Shown: positions 16,276 to 25,093, numbered from the stretch's first letter. The stretch: DNA of 30,667 nt from CAYSBE01 sp046309355 (GCA_046309355.1 JBKCPL010000043.1:1-30667), one strand, 5' to 3'. A program made the numbers and translations. Notes: generated by a model from the sequence alone, not told the origin.

Positions 16276-19200
16276 ATGAAAAAACTTCTCTTCCTCTGGC
16301 TGTTAATGCCGGCAATACTCGTAGCACAAAACACAAAACAAGCCGATTGGCAGCAACAGGTAAATTACCGAATAGATGTTACTTTGGATGAATCAGCTCG
16401 CATGTTGCGCGGGTTCATCAGCATGGAGTACATCAACAATTCTCCTCACACGCTCGATAGTGTGTATATGCACCTTTGGCCAAATGCCTACTCAAACACA
16501 CAAACAGACCTTGCGCGGCAAGTGCTGGAAAATGGAAACACCTCGTTTCAGTTTGCGTCCGATGAAGACCGCGGTTACATTGACAGCCTGAATTTTGCCG
16601 TTAATAATTCGACTATAAGCTGGCATCTCACTTCACAAATTGACATTGCGGTACTTAAACTAAGCACTCCGCTTGCATCAGGCCAACGCATCACAATCAG
16701 CACACCGTTCCGGGTTAAGCTGCCGGCTGTTTTCTCGCGTGCAGGCTATGAAAGAGGCATATTCTGTATCACACAATGGTACCCTAAACCTGCCGTATTT
16801 GATGCGAACGGGTGGAATCCCATTCCATATCTCGATATGGGTGAATTTTACAGCGAGTTCGGCAACTTTGATGTGCAAATAACCGTGCCAACAGGAATGG
16901 TTGTAACAGCCACAGGCAATCTGCAAAATGAAGAAGAACTGAACTGGTGGCTCGACAATACAAAACGTCACCCTTCTGAAAAGCCCACCAAAACACTTCG
17001 GTTCATACAAAATAATGTTCACGATTTCGCCTGGTTTGCCAGCCGAAGATTTCTTGTATCCTACGGCCATGTTGATTTGCCATCAGGCAGGCAGGTTAAA
17101 ACCTGGTTATTTTATGCTAGCCCCGACACACTTAAACGCAGAGAAGGCATAAATCACATCAACAACGCCATTCGGTACTATTCGCATTACCTGGGTGAAT
17201 ATCCATACGATCAGGCTACGGTAGTTATAACACCGCTGCGCGCTGGAGGCGGAATGGAGTATCCGACAATTACAAACTGCACCTCCGTAAATGAATCTGT
17301 TATTGTTCATGAAGTAGGACACAACTGGTTTTACGGTATTCTGGCTTCCAATGAGCGTGAGCACCCGTGGATGGATGAAAGCCTGAACACGTATTACGAA
17401 ACACGCATGCGTCACGAATCGGGCATGTTGCCTAAGTACAACCGTGTGTTGCGCTATATACTAAGCGAAGATCGCAAAGCCGGATTCACCGACTTGTTTA
17501 CTCCTTTCGAATTTACCGAATTTCAATACCTGCTGGGTGCACGGCTAAATAACGATCAGGCCGGGAACCTGCACTCGCTGCAATACACCGATGGCAATTA
17601 TGGCAATATTATTTATGCCAAAAACCCTAAACTGTTTTTCTACCTGCAATCGTACCTAGGGGATACGCTTTTCGATAACATGATGCGCGCCTATTTTCAA
17701 AAGTGGAAATTCAGGCATCCGCTGCCGGGTGATTTTATTCAGCATGTGCGCGACTATACGCATGAAGACCTGTCCTGGTTTTGGGATGAACTGTTTAACA
17801 CTTCACGCAAACAAGAGCTGTCGCTAAACAGCGTTAAAGAAAAAAACGGAATGTATGAAATTTCGTTTTCATCAAATACTAAAGCACCTTTTCCGGTAAG
17901 CACACTTCACAACGACAGTGTTATTTTAACCCGCTGGTTTAAGCCCGAAGAACGGGTAACACTTCCGGCAGCACATTCCAATAAGGTAATCCTCGATGTG
18001 CACGGTGCTACTCTTGATTTTTACCGAACTGACAATACGTTCCGAACGCATACCCTTCTTCCACGAATAAAACCTGTGGCATTTCGCCCGTTGAACGATA
18101 TAACCAGCCCTTACGAAACTCGCATTAACTACCTGCCCATCTTTGGTGCAAACCTTTACAACAAAGCCACGGCAGGTGTGGCACTTTACAATACAGGCCT
18201 TCCACGTCAGCGGTTCGAATACATACTGGCACCTATGTATGCCTTTGGCACACGCGATTTAGCAGGATACGCCAACGCACAGTATACCTTTTTGCTTCCA
18301 CAGCAAAGCAAAGTTGACAAACTTACATTGGGCATAAACTGGCAGCGATTTGCATTTAACGGACTCTTCACAGCACCTGCTTTGGATGTGAATGGTCAAC
18401 CGTATGAAAACACCCTATTTGGCAGCAAAGTGTATGAAAAAATTGCGCCCTACGCATGGCTAAGGCTGTCAAAAAACAACATGCGCTCTCCCGTTGAACG
18501 TTGGTTGCGCATAAATTATACAATGGTCAATGAGCAAAAATTCACCCCCTCGTTGTTCAGCAATTTTCAAAACCACTACTCCTTTTTGAATGTGCGCTAC
18601 GAACACGAAAACGACCGCGCCCTCGACCCGTATAAATTTACGGTCAGCTACGAATGGGGAAACATGGCGAGTTCATTCCAAAAAATTAGCGCTTCGGGCG
18701 AGTACACCTTCTCATACAACTCACCTAAAAAAGGATTGACGGTAAGAGGTGCTGCCGGTACATTTTTACAGAAGCCCGGTAACCCAAACATGGAGTTTCA
18801 ATACTTCAGAATGGGAAACAATATAGGTGTCTTCGACTACCAGTACAATCAGGCATTGTTTGGTCGTTCGCAGCAAAACGGCCTTTTTGCCAATCAGCTG
18901 CTACAAGGCGATGCCCAGTTTCACATTGTTGATTTCTCATTGGCTACCGATAGCTGGTTTGCTTCTACCAATATACAAACTACATTGCCCGGAATAGTAC
19001 CGGTAAGGTTGTATGCCGATGTGGGTTTTATAAACAACCGAACTGTACTAACATCCGCATCAAGCAGCAGCGCAGGACAAACTACTACCATCAGCTACAC
19101 TACCGAACTGCTGTATACCGGAGGAGTATGTTTGTATGTGTTTGGTGGTATTTTTCAGGTGCATGTGCCTATGTTCGCCTCAGGGCAAATAACCGACTAT

Positions 19201-19299
19201 TGGGAAAACAGAGATACGAAGTTTCAGCAGCGCATTAACTTTACGCTGCAACTCAATCGGCTGAATGTGTACCGTATAATTCAGGAATTAAAGTTTTGA
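16276..19299 (+). CDS. M1 family metallopeptidase with C-terminal barrel-like domain
   Basis: An exported zinc aminopeptidase-type protein of 1007 residues. A signal peptide is clear (MKKLLFLWLLMPAILVAQ). The M1 catalytic region has the substrate-binding GGGMEYP (324-330) and the zinc site HEVGH (345-349) with E368 as third ligand, flanked by WMDESLNTYYETR. The peptidase part ends near residue 510 (DLSWFWDELF), followed by a beta-sandwich-like part to about 600. Residues about 600-1007 look unlike M1 domains: alternating hydrophobic strands, many aromatics, and a final residue Phe, as in outer membrane barrels. I infer a peptidase anchored in the outer membrane by its own barrel. It stands alone, 109 nt after the small peptide gene. 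Confidence 0.88.
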   Translation: MKKLLFLWLLMPAILVAQNTKQADWQQQVNYRIDVTLDESARMLRGFISMEYINNSPHTLDSVYMHLWPNAYSNTQTDLARQVLENGNTSFQFASDEDRGYIDSLNFAVNNSTISWHLTSQIDIAVLKLSTPLASGQRITISTPFRVKLPAVFSRAGYERGIFCITQWYPKPAVFDANGWNPIPYLDMGEFYSEFGNFDVQITVPTGMVVTATGNLQNEEELNWWLDNTKRHPSEKPTKTLRFIQNNVHDFAWFASRRFLVSYGHVDLPSGRQVKTWLFYASPDTLKRREGINHINNAIRYYSHYLGEYPYDQATVVITPLRAGGGMEYPTITNCTSVNESVIVHEVGHNWFYGILASNEREHPWMDESLNTYYETRMRHESGMLPKYNRVLRYILSEDRKAGFTDLFTPFEFTEFQYLLGARLNNDQAGNLHSLQYTDGNYGNIIYAKNPKLFFYLQSYLGDTLFDNMMRAYFQKWKFRHPLPGDFIQHVRDYTHEDLSWFWDELFNTSRKQELSLNSVKEKNGMYEISFSSNTKAPFPVSTLHNDSVILTRWFKPEERVTLPAAHSNKVILDVHGATLDFYRTDNTFRTHTLLPRIKPVAFRPLNDITSPYETRINYLPIFGANLYNKATAGVALYNTGLPRQRFEYILAPMYAFGTRDLAGYANAQYTFLLPQQSKVDKLTLGINWQRFAFNGLFTAPALDVNGQPYENTLFGSKVYEKIAPYAWLRLSKNNMRSPVERWLRINYTMVNEQKFTPSLFSNFQNHYSFLNVRYEHENDRALDPYKFTVSYEWGNMASSFQKISASGEYTFSYNSPKKGLTVRGAAGTFLQKPGNPNMEFQYFRMGNNIGVFDYQYNQALFGRSQQNGLFANQLLQGDAQFHIVDFSLATDSWFASTNIQTTLPGIVPVRLYADVGFINNRTVLTSASSSSAGQTTTISYTTELLYTGGVCLYVFGGIFQVHVPMFASGQITDYWENRDTKFQQRINFTLQLNRLNVYRIIQELKF

Positions 19300-19374
19300 G
19301 CATAAATATTGTACATATACCTGCTAATGTCATTCATTTTTCGCACTTTTGAACCGCTCTAAATCACAGACTAT

Positions 19375-20379
19375 CTGAATACCATCGCTCAAATAAAACC
19401 CCTGCTAACAAAAGGAGCACGCGTAGTGATTACTACTCATCATAAACCCGATGCCGATGCACTGGGTTCTTCGTTGGGATTGTATCATTTTTTGCAAAAA
19501 ATAGAAATTGATGCAGCTGTAATTTCCCCTACCGATTATGGCGACTTTCTGAAGTGGCTTCCGGGTGAAGACAACGTCATCAACTTTGAAGAGCAAACGG
19601 ACCGCGCAACTCAGTTGGTGCATGAAGCCGATTGGGTTTTTTGCCTCGACTTCAACTCGCTGAAACGAATAAATGAGATGGGGAAACTTGTTGAACACAG
19701 CGCTGCTAAAAAAGTACTCATCGATCATCACCTCGAACCCGAAACATTTGCTGATTACGGACTGCACACTGCCAAAGCAAGCTCAACGTGCGAACTGGTA
19801 TTTATGTTCATCGAGCAGTTTGATGGAGTAGAACTGATGGACAAAACCATCGCTTCGTGCCTGTATGCAGGAATGATGACCGATACGGCCTCGTTTAAAC
19901 ACAGCAGTACGTATCCGTCAACACACCGCGTAGCAGCAGTGCTGCTTGAAAAAGGAGCCGAACCCAATAAAATTTACGAAGCAGTTTATGACAACTTCAC
20001 TGCCGATCGTACCCGATTTATAGGCTACTGCATAAGCCAGAAACTGCAAATACTGGAAGAATACCACACCGCACTAATTTGCGTAACGGCCGATGAACTT
20101 AAAAAGTTTAACAGCACAACAGGCGATACCGAAGGATTGGTTAATTGGGGCCTCACCATAAAAGGAATAAAGCTTTCGACACTCATTGTTGACCGCACGG
20201 TGCTGCGCAAAATGTCTTTTCGTGCCAAAGGCGACTTCCCGGCCAATGAATTTGCCCGTAAATATTTTAACGGGGGAGGCCACTTCAGTGCCGCTGGTGG
20301 TGAAAGCACCGACAGCCTAGAAACAACTGAAGAAAAATTTAAAACTGCATTAAAAGATTACCGTCATTTACTTATTTAA
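19375..20379 (+). CDS. DHH/DHHA1 phosphoesterase, NrnA-like nano-RNase or pAp phosphatase
   Basis: Cytoplasmic DHH-family phosphoesterase that in relatives degrades very short RNAs and/or 3'-phosphoadenosine 5'-phosphate, or cyclic-dinucleotide products. Motifs: THHKPDADALGSSLG near the N-terminus, VFCLDFN, the DHH motif in LIDHHLEPETFADY, TDTASFKHS, and the C-terminal DHHA1 signature GGGHFSAAGG. ATG is not available. A GTG at 19426 cuts into the first beta strand. Family members begin about 15-20 residues earlier, and the frame upstream reads NTIAQIKPLLTKGARV after a CTG at 19375, with a stop (TAA) seven codons before it. I therefore choose CTG 19375 (334 residues). Start choice is uncertain; the gene is not. 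Confidence 0.87.
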   Translation: MNTIAQIKPLLTKGARVVITTHHKPDADALGSSLGLYHFLQKIEIDAAVISPTDYGDFLKWLPGEDNVINFEEQTDRATQLVHEADWVFCLDFNSLKRINEMGKLVEHSAAKKVLIDHHLEPETFADYGLHTAKASSTCELVFMFIEQFDGVELMDKTIASCLYAGMMTDTASFKHSSTYPSTHRVAAVLLEKGAEPNKIYEAVYDNFTADRTRFIGYCISQKLQILEEYHTALICVTADELKKFNSTTGDTEGLVNWGLTIKGIKLSTLIVDRTVLRKMSFRAKGDFPANEFARKYFNGGGHFSAAGGESTDSLETTEEKFKTALKDYRHLLI

Positions 20380-20403
20380 AACATAAAATCATATCTTGTA
20401 CAC

Positions 20404-21237
20404 ATGAAAAAAGTCTCTTCTCTCCTCATTGCAGCATTAGCACTGATAGCTTGCAACAAATCATTTGATAAAACCGATAGCGGTGTAGAATACAAAATAC
20501 TTGCACACGAAGAAGGTAGTCGCGCTGTGGGTGCCAAAGACATGCTGCTGATACAACTGCGCATGACAGTAGAATCGAGTGATTCGCTGCTGATGGAAAC
20601 TTACAAAGACAACACCCCACGCTATATACCCGCTGAAGAGCCTACGCTGAAAGAAGTTCTTCAGCTGTTGTCCAAAGGCGACAGTGCAGAATTTATGGTA
20701 AATGCCGACACCCTGTTTCGCAACAGCTTTGGCATGAATAAGCCCGCACATTTTGCAGAAACCGAGCGGGTACGTTTTGTGGTGAAAGTGGTAGACGTAT
20801 TTACACAGGCCGAACTGGAAATGAAAAGCCGCGCACAAATGGAATCAATAAAACAAAAAGATTCCATTGATTTAGCGGCCTACGTTTCAAAATTGCAAAA
20901 TGTAAAAACTACTTCTTCAGGGCTGATGTATGTAATAGAAACCGAAGGAAAAGGCAAGCAACCTAAAAAAGGCGATCGTGTTGCCATGATTTATTCAGGT
21001 TATTTTACCTCGGGCCAAACCTTTGATGAAAATATTGACCGTGAAAAACCTTTTGAGTTTAACGTAGGGCTAATGGAAGTAATCCCCGGCTGGGATGAAG
21101 CTGTTCAATTAATGAAGGTTGGCGGAAAATATAAGCTTATCGTACCTTGGCAACTGGCTTATGGCGAAAGGGGCACAGGTCCTATAATGCCATACACAAG
21201 CCTCGTGTTTGATGTTGAACTACTTAACGTAAAATAA
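20404..21237 (+). CDS. FKBP-type prolyl isomerase lipoprotein
   Basis: A 277-residue lipoprotein. The signal peptide ends in a lipobox LIAC with acylated C17. The +2 to +4 residues (NKS) do not resemble the surface-export signal, so a periplasm-facing anchor is likely. Residues about 28-135 look like an FKBP fold without the catalytic signature. Residues about 175-277 form a complete FKBP domain (GDRVAMIYSGYFTSGQTFDE, VIPGWDEAVQLMKVGGKYKLIVPWQLAYGERG). The product would help fold or hold exported proteins. Its stop is 1 nt before the next FKBP gene, so the two form an operon. The 24-nt gap after the DHH gene suggests the three may be co-transcribed. Confidence 0.92.
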   Translation: MKKVSSLLIAALALIACNKSFDKTDSGVEYKILAHEEGSRAVGAKDMLLIQLRMTVESSDSLLMETYKDNTPRYIPAEEPTLKEVLQLLSKGDSAEFMVNADTLFRNSFGMNKPAHFAETERVRFVVKVVDVFTQAELEMKSRAQMESIKQKDSIDLAAYVSKLQNVKTTSSGLMYVIETEGKGKQPKKGDRVAMIYSGYFTSGQTFDENIDREKPFEFNVGLMEVIPGWDEAVQLMKVGGKYKLIVPWQLAYGERGTGPIMPYTSLVFDVELLNVK

Positions 21238-21238
21238 T

Positions 21239-22429
21239 ATGCGTCACTTACTACTTACACTCTCTATGCTGGTAGCACTGGGAGTGTGCGCTCAAAAAAA
21301 CAAACCTACTACTGCCTCTAACCCAAAAATTAAATTAAACGTGGAATACACAACAGCCAGCGGACTTAAATACAAAATCATTCAGCAAGGCAAAGGCCCA
21401 AAAGCTGAACCCGGAAGTAAAGTTAGCGTGCATTACACAGGCACATTAACCGATGGAAAAAAATTTGACAGCTCAAAAGACCGCAATCAGCCGTTTAGCT
21501 TTAAACTGGGCATGGGCCAGGTTATTAAAGGCTGGGATGAAGGAATAGCCCTTTTGCATGTGGGCGATAAGGCCATTTTAACTATCCCTGCTGAGTTAGG
21601 CTACGGTGCACAAGGCACCGGAGGCATACCTCCTAACTCTACATTGATTTTTGAAGTAGAACTGCTTGAAGTAAGTCAAGGTGTAAAACCATTTGATGTA
21701 AAAGGCAAGCCTATTCAAACTACCCAAAGTGGTTTGCAATACGTAGTGGTGAACAAAGCAACAGGGGGTAAAAAAGCACAATCAGGCACAGTAGTTTCTG
21801 TACATTATACCGGCTATCTGGCCGATGGTAAAATATTTGACTCGTCCGTTGACCGCGGTGAACCCATTAAATTAAAACTGGGAGCATCACAGGTAATTAA
21901 AGGCTGGGAAGAAGGTGTAGCACTGATGAGTGTAGGTGATAAGTACCGCCTTATCATACCTGCAAACCTGGCATATGGCGATCGCGGTGCAGGAGGTGTT
22001 ATTCCCCCCAACGCCACCATCACGTTCGATATTGAACTGCTGGATGTAAAAGAGGCAGCCAAGCCTTTTGAAGTGGCAGGTAAAGACACACAATCTACTG
22101 CCAGCGGTTTGCAGTACATTGTGGTAAGCAAATCGAACAGCGGCATAAAAGCCGAAAACGGAAAGAAAGTAAAAGTACATTACACGGGCTATCTGCTGAA
22201 TGGTTCATCGTTCGACTCTTCGGTTGAGCGTGGCGATCCGCTTGCATTTGAATTAGGAACCGGAAAAGTAATACGCGGATGGGAAGAAGGCATTGCACTC
22301 ATGCATGTGGGCGATAAGTTTCGCCTCATTATTCCTTCCGATTTAGGATACGGTGAGCGTGGTGCAGGCGGTGTTATTCCTCCCAATGCAACACTTATTT
22401 TCGATTGCGAACTTGTCGCGGTTGAGTAA
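21239..22429 (+). CDS. Exported prolyl isomerase with three FKBP domains
   Basis: A 396-residue periplasmic FKBP-type peptidyl-prolyl isomerase. A signal peptide (MRHLLLTLSMLVALGVCA) is followed by three tandem FKBP domains at about 40-140, 160-265 and 285-396. Each keeps VHYTG, FDSS, VI(K/R)GW(D/E)EG and the IPPN-TL strand, so all three look catalytically intact. The domains are similar enough to suggest recent internal duplication. A lipoprotein reading (LGVC) is possible but not canonical. It is paired with the FKBP lipoprotein 1 nt upstream. The last 35 nt overlap the convergent HTTM gene. Confidence 0.93.
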   Translation: MRHLLLTLSMLVALGVCAQKNKPTTASNPKIKLNVEYTTASGLKYKIIQQGKGPKAEPGSKVSVHYTGTLTDGKKFDSSKDRNQPFSFKLGMGQVIKGWDEGIALLHVGDKAILTIPAELGYGAQGTGGIPPNSTLIFEVELLEVSQGVKPFDVKGKPIQTTQSGLQYVVVNKATGGKKAQSGTVVSVHYTGYLADGKIFDSSVDRGEPIKLKLGASQVIKGWEEGVALMSVGDKYRLIIPANLAYGDRGAGGVIPPNATITFDIELLDVKEAAKPFEVAGKDTQSTASGLQYIVVSKSNSGIKAENGKKVKVHYTGYLLNGSSFDSSVERGDPLAFELGTGKVIRGWEEGIALMHVGDKFRLIIPSDLGYGERGAGGVIPPNATLIFDCELVAVE

Positions 22430-23864
22430 GGTCTTCCCCACAGGTATACAATACATCCGGCTCGGGCTTTGAATATCTGTAGTCGGGCAACGTAGTTTCA
22501 CGCATATAAATAATCCGCAACCGCTTGACCCGATTTTCGGGATGTACATTATTCCATTTTTGCTGAACGTATTTGCATAAATACATGCGTATATAAGCAT
22601 AAGGAAGTAAACTGTACAATTCCCCAAATTTCCTCCACCTATCACTTCTGTAAAGCTTCACCACTTGTTCAGGTTTTGCGTAACTAACCGGCTGTGCCTG
22701 TCGGTTTAAATCTACTGTATCTCCACTATACAAAACAGCTTCGTATATATACCATCCATCGTCTTTAAGTACGGCCGGTGCAAACATTCCCCAGCTTTGA
22801 TCAAGCCTGAGCTTGTAGCCGGGTATTCGCGCCTGGTCGGTTAGCTTGTATGAGCTGATGTTTCCGTTGCTGCCATTCCACATACACACATAAAGAATCA
22901 AAAATAGCCATACACTATCTGTCGTCCATTTTACATACGGATGCATGATAGCCGGTTTACGCGTGCCGTTCACCTCTGCTAATTTTTCAGGCACATACTT
23001 TTCTAAAAAATTCATAGCCTGTATAGGCAAACAACCCAGCACGGTAGCTATGCCTATACAATAAAATAATCCGATGTAAACGGTCACACCATTCCACAGG
23101 TGAAATAATACATAGAAAATCACACCGGCAGTTCGAAACACGTTTCTTCGGTCGGGCAGTATAAATAAAAATGGTGTGAGCAGTTCAGTATAAAAAGCAA
23201 CTGCCGTAAGCACCTTAAGCAAATACGGATACTGCGACAGGTATGAAGCCGCTGGCAGGGCTATCTGGTCGAGGTGATAAACAAAATACAACGCGCTAAA
23301 ATCAGTATGCCACTCGTTGCCTTTTAGCATAGCCGAAAAGAAAAACACATACATAATCTGCAAAACGTAAGCTATGGCAGCTAGGCCTGTAAATGTATTT
23401 TCCTGTTCATACCTATAGCGTGCTGCATCTTTGCTGTAGCGTTTGCCCCAAGGCAAAAACATAGCCCAAAACAACGTGAGCCTCAGCAGGTCGTCACCTC
23501 CTTGAAGTATAAGCGGATTGCGCGAATGTTCACTCATCAGCAACAGCCAGCACACAAATGTTGCCGCTTGGGTATAATAGCCCGCTAGCAGAAACAAGGC
23601 CGCACAGGCATGAACGGCAAATAAAAAATACACCCACGCATCGGATGAATACCAGAAAAATAAGGTGTGTGTAAATGCGGGAGCAGCAAACGAACGTATC
23701 AACTCTTCATTGGCAATACCCGAACTGAGGTAAAATGCATCCACATCAGCAAATCGAATACTGAGATCGACAAGTGATACCAAAGCAACAGCAATGCGCA
23801 TGAGCGCTAGCGCACGAAGGTCTAGTTGAAAAGCTCGAACGATATACGTATAAACTGAAGTCAT
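22395..23864 (-). CDS. HTTM domain membrane protein (gamma-carboxylase-like)
   Basis: A 489-residue integral membrane protein of the HTTM family, related to vitamin K-dependent gamma-glutamyl carboxylase. The N-terminus (FQLDLRALALMRIAVALVSLVDL), the loop LSSGIANEEL, FLLAGYYTQAATFVCWLLLMSEHSRNPLILQGGDDLLRL and WAMFLPWGKRYS are typical. About six to eight helices run to residue 340; a soluble C-terminal domain follows (LDQSWGMFAPAVLKDDGWYIYEAVL). The bacterial substrate is unknown. The ATG at 23864 directly follows the U-tract of a terminator, leaving no room for a separate leader; ATG 22 codons in (MRIAVALV) would remove conserved N-terminal sequence. It overlaps the convergent FKBP gene by 35 nt. 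Confidence 0.9.
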   Translation of the reverse strand: MTSVYTYIVRAFQLDLRALALMRIAVALVSLVDLSIRFADVDAFYLSSGIANEELIRSFAAPAFTHTLFFWYSSDAWVYFLFAVHACAALFLLAGYYTQAATFVCWLLLMSEHSRNPLILQGGDDLLRLTLFWAMFLPWGKRYSKDAARYRYEQENTFTGLAAIAYVLQIMYVFFFSAMLKGNEWHTDFSALYFVYHLDQIALPAASYLSQYPYLLKVLTAVAFYTELLTPFLFILPDRRNVFRTAGVIFYVLFHLWNGVTVYIGLFYCIGIATVLGCLPIQAMNFLEKYVPEKLAEVNGTRKPAIMHPYVKWTTDSVWLFLILYVCMWNGSNGNISSYKLTDQARIPGYKLRLDQSWGMFAPAVLKDDGWYIYEAVLYSGDTVDLNRQAQPVSYAKPEQVVKLYRSDRWRKFGELYSLLPYAYIRMYLCKYVQQKWNNVHPENRVKRLRIIYMRETTLPDYRYSKPEPDVLYTCGEDLTQPRQVRNRK

Positions 23865-23892
23865 AAAAAAGGCTACTCGGTAAGGAGTAGCC
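23865..23892 (-). terminator. Intrinsic terminator after the lipoprotein gene
   Basis: GGCTACTC (23871-23878), 6-nt loop, GAGTAGCC (23885-23892): a perfect 8-bp stem. On the minus strand it is followed by TTTTTT and then at once by the ATG of the HTTM gene. It lies 22 nt after the lipoprotein stop. Confidence 0.85.
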
Positions 23893-23914
23893 TGGTACTA
23901 AAAAATATGTTCAA

Positions 23915-24466
23915 TTAATCACATCCGTAGTTTGTACTTACCGTGCGAATTCCGGTAGATGATGTGGATGTATAATCAAATGCTTTACTGCTAATTTCGA
24001 CTTTACGGCTTGTGCCTGTAATACGCAGTGTAACCTGCTGATTGGCTTTCATGGTCAATTCCTCATCAACCGACCCCGAACGCAGAATAGTAACAAGGCA
24101 TTTGCCTGCAGCCATAGATAAGTCGTCTGCAACTGAACCATACACACCCTGAGCGGCATTCGGGCTAAAAAATACGGCCTCAACCTGTGTTGTATTCGAT
24201 CCGCTGGATACCGAACCTGCAATAACAGTTACCGAATCGAACGTGCTAATTGTAGGGCGAAGTTGATTTACACAACTTACCGTAGTAAGGTTAATGGTGG
24301 TTCCATCAATAGTAACCGTATTGCCTGTTGGTGTACCTGTGGTTGAAGTAGATGAGGTGGTCGTAGTGGTTGTAGGAGTAGTGGTATTATCATCTTCTTT
24401 AGCACAGTAGGTAAACGAAGCTGCAACAAACAAAAGAGCAAGTGTGGTTTTAATGTGTTTTTTCAT
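23915..24466 (-). CDS. Putative surface lipoprotein with threonine-rich linker
   Basis: A 183-residue lipoprotein of unknown function. A signal peptide precedes C21 (AASFTYC). The residues after the cysteine are AKEDD, which matches the X-K-(D/E)2-X surface-export signal described for Bacteroidota lipoproteins, so the protein may face outward. A Thr/Ser/Pro/Gly linker follows (about 28-48, TTTPTTTTTTSSTSTTGTPTG), then a beta-rich domain of about 130 residues (VTIDGTTINLTT ... GSVDEELTMKANQQVTLRITGTSRKVEI) ending in GCD, with three cysteines. No family is recognised. It has its own promoter (24495-24525) and terminator (23865-23892), so it is a single-gene unit. Confidence 0.75.
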   Translation of the reverse strand: MKKHIKTTLALLFVAASFTYCAKEDDNTTTPTTTTTTSSTSTTGTPTGNTVTIDGTTINLTTVSCVNQLRPTISTFDSVTVIAGSVSSGSNTTQVEAVFFSPNAAQGVYGSVADDLSMAAGKCLVTILRSGSVDEELTMKANQQVTLRITGTSRKVEISSKAFDYTSTSSTGIRTVSTNYGCD

Positions 24467-24494
24467 AAATGATATAAATTGTATGGTATGGAAT

Positions 24495-24525
24495 CAAATT
24501 TACAAATGCGGCATAAATTAGCAAG
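24495..24525 (-). promoter_or_regulatory. Promoter of the surface lipoprotein gene
   Basis: On the minus strand: CTTG (24525-24522), 19-nt spacer, TAAATTTG (24502-24495), a perfect -7. It lies just beyond the apaG stop, so the lipoprotein need not depend on the apaG transcript. Confidence 0.65.
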
Positions 24526-24527
24526 AA

Positions 24528-24911
24528 CTAATTTAATCGGTACGGAGCCTGCAGGGTAAAAAGGGGAATTTTTACCTTCATCTGTTTGCCATCAAGTTGC
24601 CTCTCCATAGTATAATAACCGTGCATCGTACCAAAATCAGCCTCTATCAGCACACTTGAAATATACTGATGCAATTGCCCGGGTTCTAAAATGGGCTGCT
24701 GACCTACCACGCCTTCTCCTTCAATTTCCTTAGCCTCATTGCCTATGTCGTTTACAAACCAATGCCTACGCAATAACTGCACAGTGTATTCGCTATTGTT
24801 TTCAATGGTTATTCGGTATGCATATGCCTTGTATACAGGATGGTCAGGGTGCACTCCCTGATACGTTACTTCAACTCTGATTTTTATATCGTTGGTTTTA
24901 GCTGTTGGCAT
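24528..24911 (-). CDS. apaG: ApaG (Co2+/Mg2+ efflux-associated) domain protein
   Basis: A 127-residue cytoplasmic protein with the whole ApaG fold (DUF525). Family hallmarks are visible: KIRVEVTYQG at the start, YAYRITIENNSEYTVQLLRRHWFVND, the GEGVVGQQPILEPGQLHQYISS loop, and FGTMHGYYTM near the end. Genetic data in enterobacteria link it to metal efflux, and some members may bind pyrophosphate-type ligands; the exact biochemical role is unsettled. It is not next to apaH or ksgA as in E. coli. Start ATG 24911 lies about 14 nt after a TATATTTG element, so the mRNA leader is very short. Confidence 0.93.
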   Translation of the reverse strand: MPTAKTNDIKIRVEVTYQGVHPDHPVYKAYAYRITIENNSEYTVQLLRRHWFVNDIGNEAKEIEGEGVVGQQPILEPGQLHQYISSVLIEADFGTMHGYYTMERQLDGKQMKVKIPLFTLQAPYRLN

Positions 24912-24924
24912 TTTTCAATAACAC

Positions 24925-24956
24925 CAAATATAATTCGTTGTTTGAGAAAATTGCAA
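24925..24956 (-). promoter_or_regulatory. apaG promoter
   Basis: On the minus strand: TTG (24956-24954), 21-nt spacer, TATATTTG (24932-24925), a perfect -7 match. The predicted start is about 7 nt from the ATG at 24911. Confidence 0.55.
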
Positions 24957-25093
24957 GTTTATACTCCTACTAAGGGCATTTTATCCGTTCAGAAAATCAC
25001 ACAAGCAACACCCTTCGATGTGTTCATATGGCTGAGTTAACGGTTGTATAACTTTATACTAACATGCGCTTGATGGTAGATCAGGACTTTTGC

